Positions 1 to 7,946 of a stretch of 64,000 nucleotides of DNA are shown here, one piece after another. The DNA is from Bradyrhizobium agreste (GTDB lineage Bacteria > Pseudomonadota > Alphaproteobacteria > Rhizobiales > Xanthobacteraceae), in contig NZ_JACCHP010000009.1 of NCBI RefSeq assembly GCF_016031625.1, positions 62,001-126,000 of the forward strand, in the 5' to 3' direction. The notes below the pieces were generated by a model, which was not told where the DNA came from, did not search any database, and saw only the letters and a program-made list of their open reading frames with translations. The position numbers and the translations under genes are program-made. Every line of letters starts with the position of its first letter. Positions within the stretch are counted from its first letter, which is position 1.

Positions 1-198
1 GTACCGGAGGTAGATCGGATCGTCGAGCCCGAACTTGGCCCGGAGCGCCGCCTGCACCTCGGGCGGCACGTTCGGATTGGTGGCCAGCTCGGAGAACGGA
101 TCGCCGGGGGCGAGCGCGAGCACGACGAACAGCACCAGCGAAATCGCCAGCAGGCTCGGAACGGCAATCAGGAGGCGACGCAGGACATACTGACTCAT
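1..198 (-). CDS. Peptide ABC transporter permease, DppB/OppB type (partial)
   Basis: The first 66 residues of an inner-membrane permease; the frame stays open to the left edge of the window, so the C-terminal part is missing. It begins MSQYVLRRLL and continues into one hydrophobic helix, an APGDP segment and KFGLDDPIY, the usual N-terminus of the DppB/OppB family (cytoplasmic start, first helix, then a periplasmic loop). It lies 26 nt downstream of the substrate-binding protein on the same strand, so the two should be cotranscribed as part of a peptide-type importer whose remaining permease and ATPase genes would lie further left. The exact substrate cannot be told. Confidence 0.85.
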   Translation of the reverse strand, partial: MSQYVLRRLLIAVPSLLAISLVLFVVLALAPGDPFSELATNPNVPPEVQAALRAKFGLDDPIYLRY

Positions 199-224
199 AA
201 GGAAGAAACCCGTTTAGCCTGCGC

Positions 225-2015
225 TCAGGCCTCCCGGTACCAGTCCTGGATGTTGTCGGTCTCGTTGGCCCAGCCGCTCAGCGCCGGCCGCAAGTTGTTC
301 GCCGCGGCCTCGACCTTGAGGCGATGCATCACGGGAATGAACACGGTGTCCTGCCACAACAGGTCGTTGCACTTGATGTAGAGCGCGGCGCGCTTGACCG
401 GATCGGTCTCGGTCTCGGCCGCGGCAATGGCGGCATCATAGTCCTTGTTGACGTAGCGCGGGAAATTCTGCCCCTGCCACTTGTTCTCCTTGGTAGCCAC
501 ATTGGCGGAGATGTAGCGCCGCATGTGCAGGGCCGGATCCGGCTGCGTCATCGGGATCTGGAACTCCTCGATGTCGGCATAGAACTTGGGATAGGTGTCC
601 GGGTTGGCAACGTCCGACGAGAAGAACACCGAGGCGACGACCGATTTCAGCTCCACGTCGATGCCGGCCTTTTGACAGGCCTGCTTGACGATGGCCTGGG
701 TCTTCTGGCGCGGACCGTTGGTCGAGGTCTGGTACAGAAGTTTGAATTTCTTGCCGTCTTTCTCGCGGATGCCGTCCGCTCCGACCTTCCAGCCGGCGTC
801 ATCGAGCATCTTCGACGCCTTCTCGATGTTGAACTCCCACGATGTGTTCTTCGAGACGAATTTTTCGGGCCCGTTGAGGTAGTTGGCGGTGGTACGGCCG
901 GCGCGACCATAGATTGCCTTCTTGACGGACTCGCGGTCGACGAGCAGGGCGAGCGCCTTGCGCACGTTCGGATCCGAGAGGATCGGGTGCTTGGTCTTGA
1001 TCGAGGACCGTTCGCCATCGATCTCAGTGTTCGGATCGGTGAAGTTGATCGCGATGAACTCGATGTCGCCGCCGGTGGCGTAGAGCGTCTTGCCCTTGCC
1101 GCCCTTCTCCAGACGCAGCAGCACGTCGTCTTCGACCTGCATGTTCCAGGCGAAATCGAATTCCCCGGTCTGGATCACCGCGCGCGCCGCCGAGACGGCA
1201 TCGCCGCCGCCCTTCATCTCGATGGTGTCGAAATGCGGACGGTTGGGCATGTGGTAGTCGGGATTGAGCTCGCCGCGGACCACATCGCCCGGCTTGAACT
1301 CGACGAACTTGTAGGGACCGGTGCCCACCGGGGACAGATTGTTCGGCGCCTCGCGGGACTTCGAGCCCTTGTAGTCTGCGAACAGATGCTTCGGGAGAAC
1401 GCAGCCATAGGCGCCGACGAAGGCATTTGCCCAGAACGGCGTCGGAGTCTTGAACAGGATGCGAATCGAAAGATCGCTTACCTTCTCGACCGTGATATCG
1501 CCATAGGTGCTGATGCTGACGGCAGCCGTGGCGGGATCGCTGGCATATTGCCAGGTAAATACGAAGTCGTCGGCAGTCAGCGGCTTGCCATCGTGCCATT
1601 TGACTCCCGGCTTGATTTTCCAGACCACCGATTTGGCATCGGCGGCGAGACCGCCGTTTGCAAGCGAAGGAATCTCTGCCGCGAGGATCGGGTTGAGATT
1701 GCCGTCGGCGTCCCAGCTCGCGAGCGGTTCGTAGAAAAGCCGCGATCCGTCCTGGTCCTTGGTGCCGGTGGCGAAATGCGGATTGAGCAGCGTCGGCCCC
1801 TGCCACCACAGCACCTTGAGAGGGCCGCCACCCCCGCGCTTGGTCGGCTTGTAGACCGCGGGGCTCTGCGCCATGGCAACGCCGCCGAGCGCGAGGAGCT
1901 GGTTGGCCAGTGGAGCGGTGAGACCGACCGCGGCGAGGCGCTTGATGAAGGCGCGGCGGTCCATCCGCCCGTCCTTCACCTGACCGATCATCGAACGCAG
2001 TTCTTTGTCCAGCAT
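225..2015 (-). CDS. Peptide ABC transporter substrate-binding protein, Tat-exported
   Basis: Periplasmic solute receptor of the SBP family 5 (DppA/OppA) type, 596 aa from the chosen start. The N-terminus has a twin-arginine motif (DRRAFIKRLAAVG, about residues 17-29) followed by a hydrophobic stretch and an Ala-rich cleavage region, so export by Tat is likely. Family hallmarks are visible: a KPGVKWHDGKPLTADDFVF segment, the GTGPYKFVEFKPGD region and the N-PDYHMPN stretch. The start at 2015 is chosen because a GGGGGA ribosome site precedes it and the signal sequence begins there; an upstream in-frame ATG would add 27 unrelated residues. It is followed after 26 nt by the permease. Ligand is unknown; an adjacent M20 amidohydrolase suggests an amidated or peptide-like substrate (inference). 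Confidence 0.9.
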   Translation of the reverse strand: MLDKELRSMIGQVKDGRMDRRAFIKRLAAVGLTAPLANQLLALGGVAMAQSPAVYKPTKRGGGGPLKVLWWQGPTLLNPHFATGTKDQDGSRLFYEPLASWDADGNLNPILAAEIPSLANGGLAADAKSVVWKIKPGVKWHDGKPLTADDFVFTWQYASDPATAAVSISTYGDITVEKVSDLSIRILFKTPTPFWANAFVGAYGCVLPKHLFADYKGSKSREAPNNLSPVGTGPYKFVEFKPGDVVRGELNPDYHMPNRPHFDTIEMKGGGDAVSAARAVIQTGEFDFAWNMQVEDDVLLRLEKGGKGKTLYATGGDIEFIAINFTDPNTEIDGERSSIKTKHPILSDPNVRKALALLVDRESVKKAIYGRAGRTTANYLNGPEKFVSKNTSWEFNIEKASKMLDDAGWKVGADGIREKDGKKFKLLYQTSTNGPRQKTQAIVKQACQKAGIDVELKSVVASVFFSSDVANPDTYPKFYADIEEFQIPMTQPDPALHMRRYISANVATKENKWQGQNFPRYVNKDYDAAIAAAETETDPVKRAALYIKCNDLLWQDTVFIPVMHRLKVEAAANNLRPALSGWANETDNIQDWYREA

Positions 2016-2190
2016 GGTTGTCCCCCGTCTGGTTCCGGCATGGATGCAGGCGGCCGTTCGAGGCGACCGCCGGTTGGCTGGCAGTAGATGGCACACCGAA
2101 TGGGGTGCACGTCAACTGGGACCATGTGTATGCAAACGGTGTTCTGGCTGTCCGTTGGGCAAAATAGCGTTCCGCAGCCCATCCGTTCGG

Positions 2191-2218
2191 CAATCCAGCA
2201 TTAAAATCTGCTGGATTG
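2191..2218. promoter_or_regulatory. Perfect 10-bp inverted repeat upstream of the ABC importer operon
   Basis: Arms CAATCCAGCA and TGCTGGATTG are perfectly complementary and separated by 8 AT-rich bases. The element sits between the stop of the M20 amidohydrolase gene (2276) and the start of the substrate-binding gene (2015), both on the minus strand. There is no T-run after the stem in either direction, so it looks more like an operator for a dimeric regulator than a terminator. The binding protein is not identifiable from this window. Confidence 0.5.
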
Positions 2219-2275
2219 CGCGCTGCACTGCGGAAAATTTGTTCGCTGGATCAGACGAAGTATCGAGGCGAATTC

Positions 2276-3694
2276 CTACGCCACGGACATGTCGAGCGGC
2301 GGGGCGACGTGATCCGGCAACGGACAGACGTAAGGAGTCCGGGCCGTCCGCTTCTGCAGATCCGCCTTGGCAGCCTTGATCAGCTCCGGTTCCGTCAACG
2401 CCTTGATGCCGAGACCTGCCATCGCCTTGGCGGCCTGCACCATGGCCTTGTGCGCGTGCGGGCTCTTGCCCTGCGCCACCACCTGCCAGGTGTGGAAGGG
2501 CGTGCCGATTGCAACCGTCGGTGCGTGCACCTGCACGGTCGGCACCACCCAGCTCACGTCGCCGACATCGGTCGAGCCTACAAGCGGGTTGCGCTTGGCA
2601 TCGAGCGGCACCAGGAAGTCGGCCAGCGGCCGATCGGTCGGCTCCATGCCGATCGCGTAATAGACCGAGGCGATATCCTTGTCGCTCAAGGTGGCACGGA
2701 TCTGGCCGGCAAAGCGCTTGTCGGCATCGTCGAAATGCGGCGGTCCGAGCTCTTCCATGACCTGATGCAGCGCCTGCTCCAGCGGCGTGTTCGGCAGGAT
2801 GTTGGAGACCGCGGAGATGATCTTCATCTCGACCTTGGTCTCGGTCATCAACGCCGCGCCTTGCGCGATCTTGGATACGCGCTCGACCAGCTCGTTCATG
2901 CCGGGAAGATCGCGCGCGCGGATCGAATAGCGCACGCGCGCATGGGCCTGCACCACGTTCGGCGCGATGCCGCCCGTGTCGAGCAGCGCATAGTGCACGC
3001 GCGCGTCGCTCGGCATGTGCTCGCGCATGTAGTTCACGCCGACATTCATCAACTCCACCGCATCGAGCGCCGAGCGGCCAAGATGCGGCGAGGCCGCCGC
3101 ATGCGAGGTGCGGCCGGTGAAGATGAAATCGGCGCGCGTGTTCGCGAGCGACGGCGTCACCGCCACTTCCCAGAAGCTGTGCGGATGCCATGTGATGGCG
3201 ATGTCGGCGTCCTCGAACGCGCCGGAGCGCACCATGAAGGCCTTGGCCGCACCGCCTTCCTCCGCCGGGCAGCCGTAATAGCGCACGCGGCCGGGCACCT
3301 TGTTCTCGGCCAGCCAGTCCTTCACCGCCGTCGCGGCGAGCAGCGCTGCGGAACCGAGCAGGTTGTGACCGCAGCCATGGCCGTGGCCGCCGGTTTCAAC
3401 CGGGCGATGCTCGGCGACACCTGCCTCCTGGCTGAGGCCCGGCAGCGCATCGTACTCGCCCATGAAGGCGATGACCGGACCGCCCTCGCCCCACTCGCCG
3501 ATCAGCGCCGTCGGGATGCCGGCGACGTTCTCGGTGATGCGGAAGCCCTGATGACGCAGCTCGGCGAGATGCTCGGCGGCGGACCGCGCCTCGGTGTAGC
3601 AGACCTCAGGCATGCCCCAGACCCTGTCGCTGAGGTCGATGAAACGTGCCTTGATCGTGTCGATGCCACGCCAGATGTCGCTGCGGTTGTCCAT
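2276..3694 (-). CDS. M20-family amidohydrolase, AbgB-like
   Basis: A 472-residue zinc-dependent amidohydrolase resembling p-aminobenzoyl-glutamate hydrolase subunit B. Visible motifs are GEYDALPG (metal-ligand Asp region), HGHGCGHNLLG (metal-ligand His), CPAEEGGAAK (catalytic Glu pair) and HPHSFWE; the middle section ADFIFTGRTSHAA begins the inserted dimerisation domain. Length and domain order match the AbgB/amidohydrolase branch rather than carboxypeptidase G2. The start at 3694 gives the expected N-terminus MDNRSDIWRGID; the longer frame adds 13 residues without a good ribosome site. It lies upstream of the peptide importer on the same strand (260 nt gap containing an inverted repeat), so it may cleave an imported amide. 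The natural substrate is unknown. Confidence 0.87.
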   Translation of the reverse strand: MDNRSDIWRGIDTIKARFIDLSDRVWGMPEVCYTEARSAAEHLAELRHQGFRITENVAGIPTALIGEWGEGGPVIAFMGEYDALPGLSQEAGVAEHRPVETGGHGHGCGHNLLGSAALLAATAVKDWLAENKVPGRVRYYGCPAEEGGAAKAFMVRSGAFEDADIAITWHPHSFWEVAVTPSLANTRADFIFTGRTSHAAASPHLGRSALDAVELMNVGVNYMREHMPSDARVHYALLDTGGIAPNVVQAHARVRYSIRARDLPGMNELVERVSKIAQGAALMTETKVEMKIISAVSNILPNTPLEQALHQVMEELGPPHFDDADKRFAGQIRATLSDKDIASVYYAIGMEPTDRPLADFLVPLDAKRNPLVGSTDVGDVSWVVPTVQVHAPTVAIGTPFHTWQVVAQGKSPHAHKAMVQAAKAMAGLGIKALTEPELIKAAKADLQKRTARTPYVCPLPDHVAPPLDMSVA

Positions 3695-3965
3695 GCTTGT
3701 CGTCCGTGATCCCTTGGTCAAACGAAGCGGCAATGGTTAGCAGCTTCGCTGCGCGGCGCCTAGCACCGCGCCGGACAGCAGCCATGCGGCGGCGGCCGGA
3801 TCGCATGACGTCCCGTGCACGAGGTGTTTCCGGGCCTTTCGAAGATTTCACGCACCGTTCTCCCGAATAGTTGGGAACGAGGCTTTCAAGACGGCCTGCT
3901 CCGGCCTAAATTAGGCATGCTTCGCGCGTCGCTCCGCGAGCGATGCTCTCAGCCAGGAGAACTCC

Positions 3966-4937
3966 ATGAGCACTCTGACCGAATGGAGAGTGCCGCCGGC
4001 GAACCAGCCGCGGGCGAGCGATTATGGTTTCGATCTCGACCGCGCGCTCGGCTCCGTCGTCGGCCTGCACGCCATCATCCCGCCGGACGCCTTCAGTGCC
4101 GAGACACTGGGCACCGAACGCGCCGGCAACGGCGTCGTGATCGACGACGGCCTGGTGCTCACGATAGGTTATCTCATCACCGAGGCAGAGTCGGTCTGGC
4201 TGCACCGCGCCGACGGGCGCGTGGTGGAGGGCCATGCGCTCGGCTTCGATTCCGAGACCGGCTTCGGGCTGGTGCAGGCGCTCGGCCAGCTTGACATTGC
4301 GCCGCTGCCGCTCGGCTCGTCGGCGGCGGCACGGATCGGCGACCGCGTGGTGGTCGGCGGCGCCGGCGGGCGCACGCGCTCGGTCGCGAGCCAGATCGTG
4401 GCCAAGCAGGAATTCGCCGGTTACTGGGAATATCTGCTGGATGAGGCCATCTTCACCTCTCCCGCGCATCCGAACTGGGGCGGCACGGCGCTGCTCAACG
4501 AACGCGGCGAGCTGATCGGCATCGGTTCGCTCCAGCTCGAGCGCGAACGTGACGGCAAGGCCGAGCACGTCAACATGATGGTGCCGATCGACCTCCTGAA
4601 ACCGGTCCTGGAGGATCTGCGCAAGTTCGGCCGCGTCAACAAGCCGGCACGGCCCTGGCTCGGACTCTACTCGACCGAGATCGACAACCGCGTGGTGGTG
4701 ATCGGGATCTCCGCCAACGGCCCGGCCGCCCGCGCCGAGCTCAAGACCGGCGACGTCATTCTCGCCGTGAACGGCGACAAGGTGACGAGCCAGACCGCCT
4801 TCTACAAGAAAATGTGGGCGCTCGGCGCCGCCGGCGTCGACGTGCCGCTCACAATTCATCATGAAGGCGTCACCTTCGATGTCACCGTGACGTCGACCGA
4901 TCGCTTCAAGCTGTTGAAGGCGCCGAAGCTGCACTGA
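3966..4937 (+). CDS. HtrA-like S1C protease fold with PDZ domain, catalytic triad lost
   Basis: A 323-residue protein with a trypsin-like double barrel (about residues 25-215) and a C-terminal PDZ domain (about 225-315, GISANGPAARAELKTGDVILAV). It aligns by eye with DegP/HtrA, but all three catalytic positions are changed: the usual T-N-A-H-V-V is T-I-G-Y-L-I (His to Tyr69), E-T-D-L-A is E-T-G-F-G (Asp to Gly99), and G-N-S-G-G-P is P-N-W-G-G-T (Ser to Trp171). It should therefore not be a protease; binding or scaffold function is inferred. There is no clear signal peptide. It is followed 18 nt later by an esterase gene on the same strand, probably one operon. Confidence 0.8.
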   Translation: MSTLTEWRVPPANQPRASDYGFDLDRALGSVVGLHAIIPPDAFSAETLGTERAGNGVVIDDGLVLTIGYLITEAESVWLHRADGRVVEGHALGFDSETGFGLVQALGQLDIAPLPLGSSAAARIGDRVVVGGAGGRTRSVASQIVAKQEFAGYWEYLLDEAIFTSPAHPNWGGTALLNERGELIGIGSLQLERERDGKAEHVNMMVPIDLLKPVLEDLRKFGRVNKPARPWLGLYSTEIDNRVVVIGISANGPAARAELKTGDVILAVNGDKVTSQTAFYKKMWALGAAGVDVPLTIHHEGVTFDVTVTSTDRFKLLKAPKLH

Positions 4938-4955
4938 TCCAAAGGGAAGCGGGCG

Positions 4956-6026
4956 ATGACCGAGGCCGTGGTGGACGACATCGTGGCCGTGCTACCGCCG
5001 CTGCTCAACGCACTGGAAGCGCTTGGCTTCTTCCAGCGGCATCTGCATCCACCGGCCTTCGCCGCGGTGATGGATGCGATCGGCACGCCGGACGAGGCGT
5101 TGCAGACGGCGCAAGCAGCAATCGGGGATTGGCCGGAACAGTTCGCTGGCCTGCGCGAGCGGCTGGATCGCGCCTGCGGCGAGACCCTCGCTGCTTTTGC
5201 CGGCATTCGTGAGGTCGAGCGAGGTCACGGCGATCTCGTCGCGATCTTCCGCGCCCTGCGCCACGTCCCGCGCGCGCAGGAGGCGCTCTATCCGCTGGCG
5301 GCGCAGTTTCCGCCCGTGAGCGGCTTCTTCCTCAACGCCGCCAATCGTGACAATGCGGATGTGTTGTCGCGGCTCGAAGCCGCCGCGAGCGAAGACACCG
5401 GCATCTTCCACGACCACAACGAGCCTGGCAGCCGCGGCGGCTTCTCGGTCTATGTCCCCGAATATTACACGCCCGAGCGTGCCATGCCGCTGGTGATGGC
5501 GCTGCATGGCGGCAACGGCAACGGCCGCGGCTTTCTGTGGAGCTGGCTCCGCGACGCCCGCAGTCTCGGCGCGATCCTGGTGGCGCCGACCGCGACCGGC
5601 CCGACCTGGGCGCTGATGGGCGAGGACACCGACACGCCGAACCTCATGCGCATTCTCGATACGGTGCGCAACCGCTGGCGCATCGATGCCTCGCGCATGC
5701 TGCTGACAGGCATGAGCGATGGCGGCACCTTCTGCTACGTCACCGGCCTCGAGGGCGCCTCGCCCTTCACGCATCTCGCGCCCATTGCGGCGACCTTCCA
5801 TCCGCTGATGGCGGAAATGGCCGACGCAACGCGGCTGCAAGGCCTGCCGGTCTTCATCACTCACGGCAAGCTCGACTGGATGTTTCCGGTGCAGACCGCG
5901 CGGCAGACGCAGGCGGCGTTATCCGCCGCCGGTGCCCAAGTCACCTATCGCGAGATCGACGACCTCAGCCACACCTATCCGCGCGAGATCAATGCGGTGC
6001 TGATGGCGTGGCTGAATGGAGAATGA
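4956..6026 (+). CDS. Alpha/beta-hydrolase, phospholipase/carboxylesterase type
   Basis: A 356-residue protein whose C-terminal two thirds (from about residue 150) form an alpha/beta-hydrolase: oxyanion-side HGGNGNGRG, nucleophile elbow GMSDGG with Ser254, acid in GKLDWMFP (Asp307) and DLSHTYP with His339. The catalytic set is complete. The N-terminal 140 residues are helical, Ala-rich and have no fold I recognise. No signal peptide is seen, so it is probably cytoplasmic. It follows the HtrA-like gene by 18 nt; the two look cotranscribed. Annotators would usually call this a phospholipase or carboxylesterase; the substrate is not inferable. Confidence 0.8.
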   Translation: MTEAVVDDIVAVLPPLLNALEALGFFQRHLHPPAFAAVMDAIGTPDEALQTAQAAIGDWPEQFAGLRERLDRACGETLAAFAGIREVERGHGDLVAIFRALRHVPRAQEALYPLAAQFPPVSGFFLNAANRDNADVLSRLEAAASEDTGIFHDHNEPGSRGGFSVYVPEYYTPERAMPLVMALHGGNGNGRGFLWSWLRDARSLGAILVAPTATGPTWALMGEDTDTPNLMRILDTVRNRWRIDASRMLLTGMSDGGTFCYVTGLEGASPFTHLAPIAATFHPLMAEMADATRLQGLPVFITHGKLDWMFPVQTARQTQAALSAAGAQVTYREIDDLSHTYPREINAVLMAWLNGE

Positions 6027-6107
6027 ACAACCTCTCCTTGGATGCGCCGCATGGTTGTGGAACCATCACTCCGGGCCGACGTTATCGCCCGTCACCGGAG
6101 GTTCGCC

Positions 6108-6314
6108 ATGCAGACTTTTTTCGGAATGATACTGGGCGCGTTGCTGCTTGCGGGCGGCGTCTACGTCTACGATTCCATGCAGACGTCGTCGGTCGCCAAG
6201 GGTGAGGTCGCGACCACCAACCGCACCATCGTAAACTGGGACGTCGCCAAGGCCGATTGGGATGCGCTGCGCGATCGCGCGCACAAGGACTGGGTCCGGA
6301 TCTCGTCGAAATAA
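6108..6314 (+). CDS. Small single-pass membrane protein of unknown function
   Basis: A 68-residue protein beginning MQTFFGMILGALLLAGGVYV, an N-terminal transmembrane helix, followed by about 45 polar residues with several Trp, Asp and Lys (NWDVAKADWDALRDRAHKDW). The ATG at 6108 is preceded at a good distance by GGAGG, which fixes the start; the longer reading frame from 6042 has no such site. It stands alone, 81 nt after the esterase, and ends just before a strong terminator. Family not recognised. Confidence 0.7.
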   Translation: MQTFFGMILGALLLAGGVYVYDSMQTSSVAKGEVATTNRTIVNWDVAKADWDALRDRAHKDWVRISSK

Positions 6315-6335
6315 TTTCGTCCGATCGACATGAAC

Positions 6336-6370
6336 AAGGCGCCGTCGCAGCTCCGCGACGGCGCCTTTCT
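6336..6370. terminator. Intrinsic terminator between convergent genes
   Basis: A perfect 13-bp stem (AAGGCGCCGTCGC / GCGACGGCGCCTT) with a 6-nt loop. It lies between the small membrane protein (stop 6314) and the convergent DsbA-like gene (stop 6394), so it probably serves both strands; the short A and T runs on its flanks are weak. Confidence 0.75.
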
Positions 6371-6393
6371 ATGCGCGCTGAAATATCGCCGGC

Positions 6394-7047
6394 TCAGTTC
6401 ATCCTGGCCTTGCGGGCGTCGGCGATGACCTGCTCGAACTCGGTCATGCTGAGCACGCCGGGCACGCGATACTTGCCCACGATGAAGGACGGGGTGCCCT
6501 GGAAGCCGAAAGCTTCAGCCTGCTCGTTGTTGCGCTTGAGGATGGCGTCGATGTCCTTGGCGTGTCCGGTGAGATCGCGCTTCAAGCGGTCCATGTCGAC
6601 CCCGGCGGCCGCGAGCAACTCGTTGATGCGCGGCTCGGTCAGGCGCGAAGAGACGCCGATCATGGCGTCGTGGGCCTGGTGGTACTTATCCTGGAATTTG
6701 GCCGCCAGCGCGCTCCGCGCCGCGGTGACCGAAACCGGCCCGAGAATCGGCCAGTCCTTCATCACGAGCCGCACCTTGCCGTCGTCCTGGACCACCTGGC
6801 GCAGCTCGGGCTCGAGCTTGCGGCAATAGGGACAATTGTAATCGGACCACTCGACGATCGTGATATTGCCGTCGGGATTGCCTGCGACGGGCGTGTCGGG
6901 ATCGCGCAGCACCTTGGCTTCGGTCAGCACCTCGTCATCGCCGGTGGCCGCGCGCGCCGAAACGATCCCGCCCGCCGCGAGAGCGCCCACTCCGATCAGC
7001 GTCAAGGCTGCGCGCCGGCTCGGCGCATCGTTCCCAAATCCAGTCAT
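6394..7047 (-). CDS. DsbA-family thiol:disulfide oxidoreductase
   Basis: A 217-residue exported thioredoxin-fold protein. The N-terminus has a twin-arginine-like signal (SRRAALTLIGVGALAAGGI, from residue 10), then a linker and the active site NCPYC with Cys72 and Cys75 in WSDYNCPYCRKLEPEL. The helical insert and the late FGFQGTPSFIVGKYRVPG segment, with its cis-Pro, complete the DsbA/Com1 type fold. The start at 7047 puts the signal peptide at the N-terminus; the longer frame adds 18 unlikely residues. It would oxidise or isomerise cysteines in the periplasm. A DsbB gene lies 4 kb away but is not linked. Confidence 0.87.
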   Translation of the reverse strand: MTGFGNDAPSRRAALTLIGVGALAAGGIVSARAATGDDEVLTEAKVLRDPDTPVAGNPDGNITIVEWSDYNCPYCRKLEPELRQVVQDDGKVRLVMKDWPILGPVSVTAARSALAAKFQDKYHQAHDAMIGVSSRLTEPRINELLAAAGVDMDRLKRDLTGHAKDIDAILKRNNEQAEAFGFQGTPSFIVGKYRVPGVLSMTEFEQVIADARKARMN

Positions 7048-7161
7048 GTCTCGTCTCGTTCCGGTCCCATCTTGCGGATATACGCCCCCGGACTCGGCCA
7101 TTGTTACGAGTCATATAGAATGCCGCGAGCGCGATTGCCACGCCAATCGCACCCGGCTCGA

Positions 7162-7407
7162 CTAAGCCGCCGGCAGCATCGCCATCAATGTCCCGGTCAT
7201 CGTGGCGATTTGCTTGGTCTTTCCGTCATGCTCGGCGTAGGCCTTTGCCTCGCAGAAGGTAAGCGTACGGCCGGGCTTGACCACTTCGGCCTTGAAGACG
7301 AAACGCTCGCCGCGGGCGGGCGCGAGCAGCGTGGTGGCCGGTTGGGCATCGAACATGGCGATGGCCGCCGCGCGATAGCCCGGGTTTTTCGGCTCGAAGG
7401 CGGTCAT
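7162..7407 (-). CDS. PaaI-type thioesterase with a large internal deletion
   Basis: An 81-residue frame. The first 24 residues (MTAFEPKNPGYRAAAIAMFD) look like the start, and the last 55 (from LLAPARGERF to GTLMAML) like the end, of a PaaI hot-dog thioesterase of about 140 aa. What normally lies between, including the long central helix with its HGG/HAG catalytic region, is absent, and the two parts are joined in frame. The product cannot form the active hot-dog core and is probably non-functional. It begins 3 nt after the stop of the intact thioesterase gene (7411-7839), so the two are one transcription unit. The reference length is from memory of the family. Confidence 0.65.
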   Translation of the reverse strand: MTAFEPKNPGYRAAAIAMFDAQPATTLLAPARGERFVFKAEVVKPGRTLTFCEAKAYAEHDGKTKQIATMTGTLMAMLPAA

Positions 7408-7410
7408 GGC

Positions 7411-7839
7411 TTACACCTCGGCTGGTTCGGCAAGATGCTTCAAGGCCGCTTCACGGATGCAATCGGCGAACGGGACGGATTTGCGGAGCTGGCGGTCCAT
7501 GTGCACGCCGGTGATCACGCACGTCGCGGCGAGCTCGCCGGTCTCGGCATTCGTCATGTCGTGCCGGAAGCGGATCGACTTGTCCCTGATCTCGAGCAGA
7601 TGGCTGCGGATCTCGACGATGTCGCCGGCGAGCAGCTCGCACTTGTAGGCGATGTTCTGCTGCACCGCGGCCATGCCGCGGCCGGACGAGCGCAGATAGC
7701 TCGGTGTCAGGCCAAGACGAGCGAACAGATTCCAATTGGCCTCATCGAACTTGCCGACATACCACATGATGTTCATGTGCCCGACGTGGTCGCATTGCCA
7801 CGGATAGACCGTGCCACGATAGGTCGCCTCCTGCTCCAT
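7411..7839 (-). CDS. Acyl-CoA thioesterase, 4-hydroxybenzoyl-CoA thioesterase type
   Basis: A 142-residue hot-dog fold protein. The characteristic N-terminal segment WQCDHVGHMNIMWYVGKFDEA contains the Asp/His region used by 4HBT-type enzymes (D17, H18 and H21), followed by the hot-dog helix and the strands VAAVQQNIAYKCELLAGDIVEIRS in outline. It would hydrolyse an acyl- or aroyl-CoA in the cytoplasm. It is the first gene of a two-gene unit with the truncated PaaI frame and is divergent from a TetR regulator, with two operator-like palindromes between them, so it is the likely repressor target. Confidence 0.85.
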   Translation of the reverse strand: MEQEATYRGTVYPWQCDHVGHMNIMWYVGKFDEANWNLFARLGLTPSYLRSSGRGMAAVQQNIAYKCELLAGDIVEIRSHLLEIRDKSIRFRHDMTNAETGELAATCVITGVHMDRQLRKSVPFADCIREAALKHLAEPAEV

Positions 7840-7872
7840 CGCATGTCCTCCCGCTGTTTCGTCTTGGATCGT

Positions 7873-7923
7873 TGATACGGTAGCGTATCAAACCCGAGTC
7901 ACGTTAGCAATACGGCACCGTAT
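7873..7923. promoter_or_regulatory. Two tandem operators for the divergent TetR regulator
   Basis: Two palindromes with the same core lie between the thioesterase and tetR starts. Site 1 (7873-7890) is TGATACG-N4-CGTATCA; site 2 (7910-7923) is ATACGG-CA-CCGTAT. In both, ATACGG faces an S-CGTAT half-site with the same half-site distance, and the centres are 35 bp apart. The position in the 107-bp divergent promoter region and the size (about 14-18 bp) fit TetR-family operators that repress both genes. Confidence 0.75.
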
Positions 7924-7946
7924 CGGGACCGGGTGAGGCTTCCTTC

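Noticed and set aside
324..2087. 587-codon plus-strand frame opposite the substrate-binding gene
   Set aside because: Shadow of a high-GC3 gene; no family resemblance, His/Arg/Asp-rich text typical of antisense translation.
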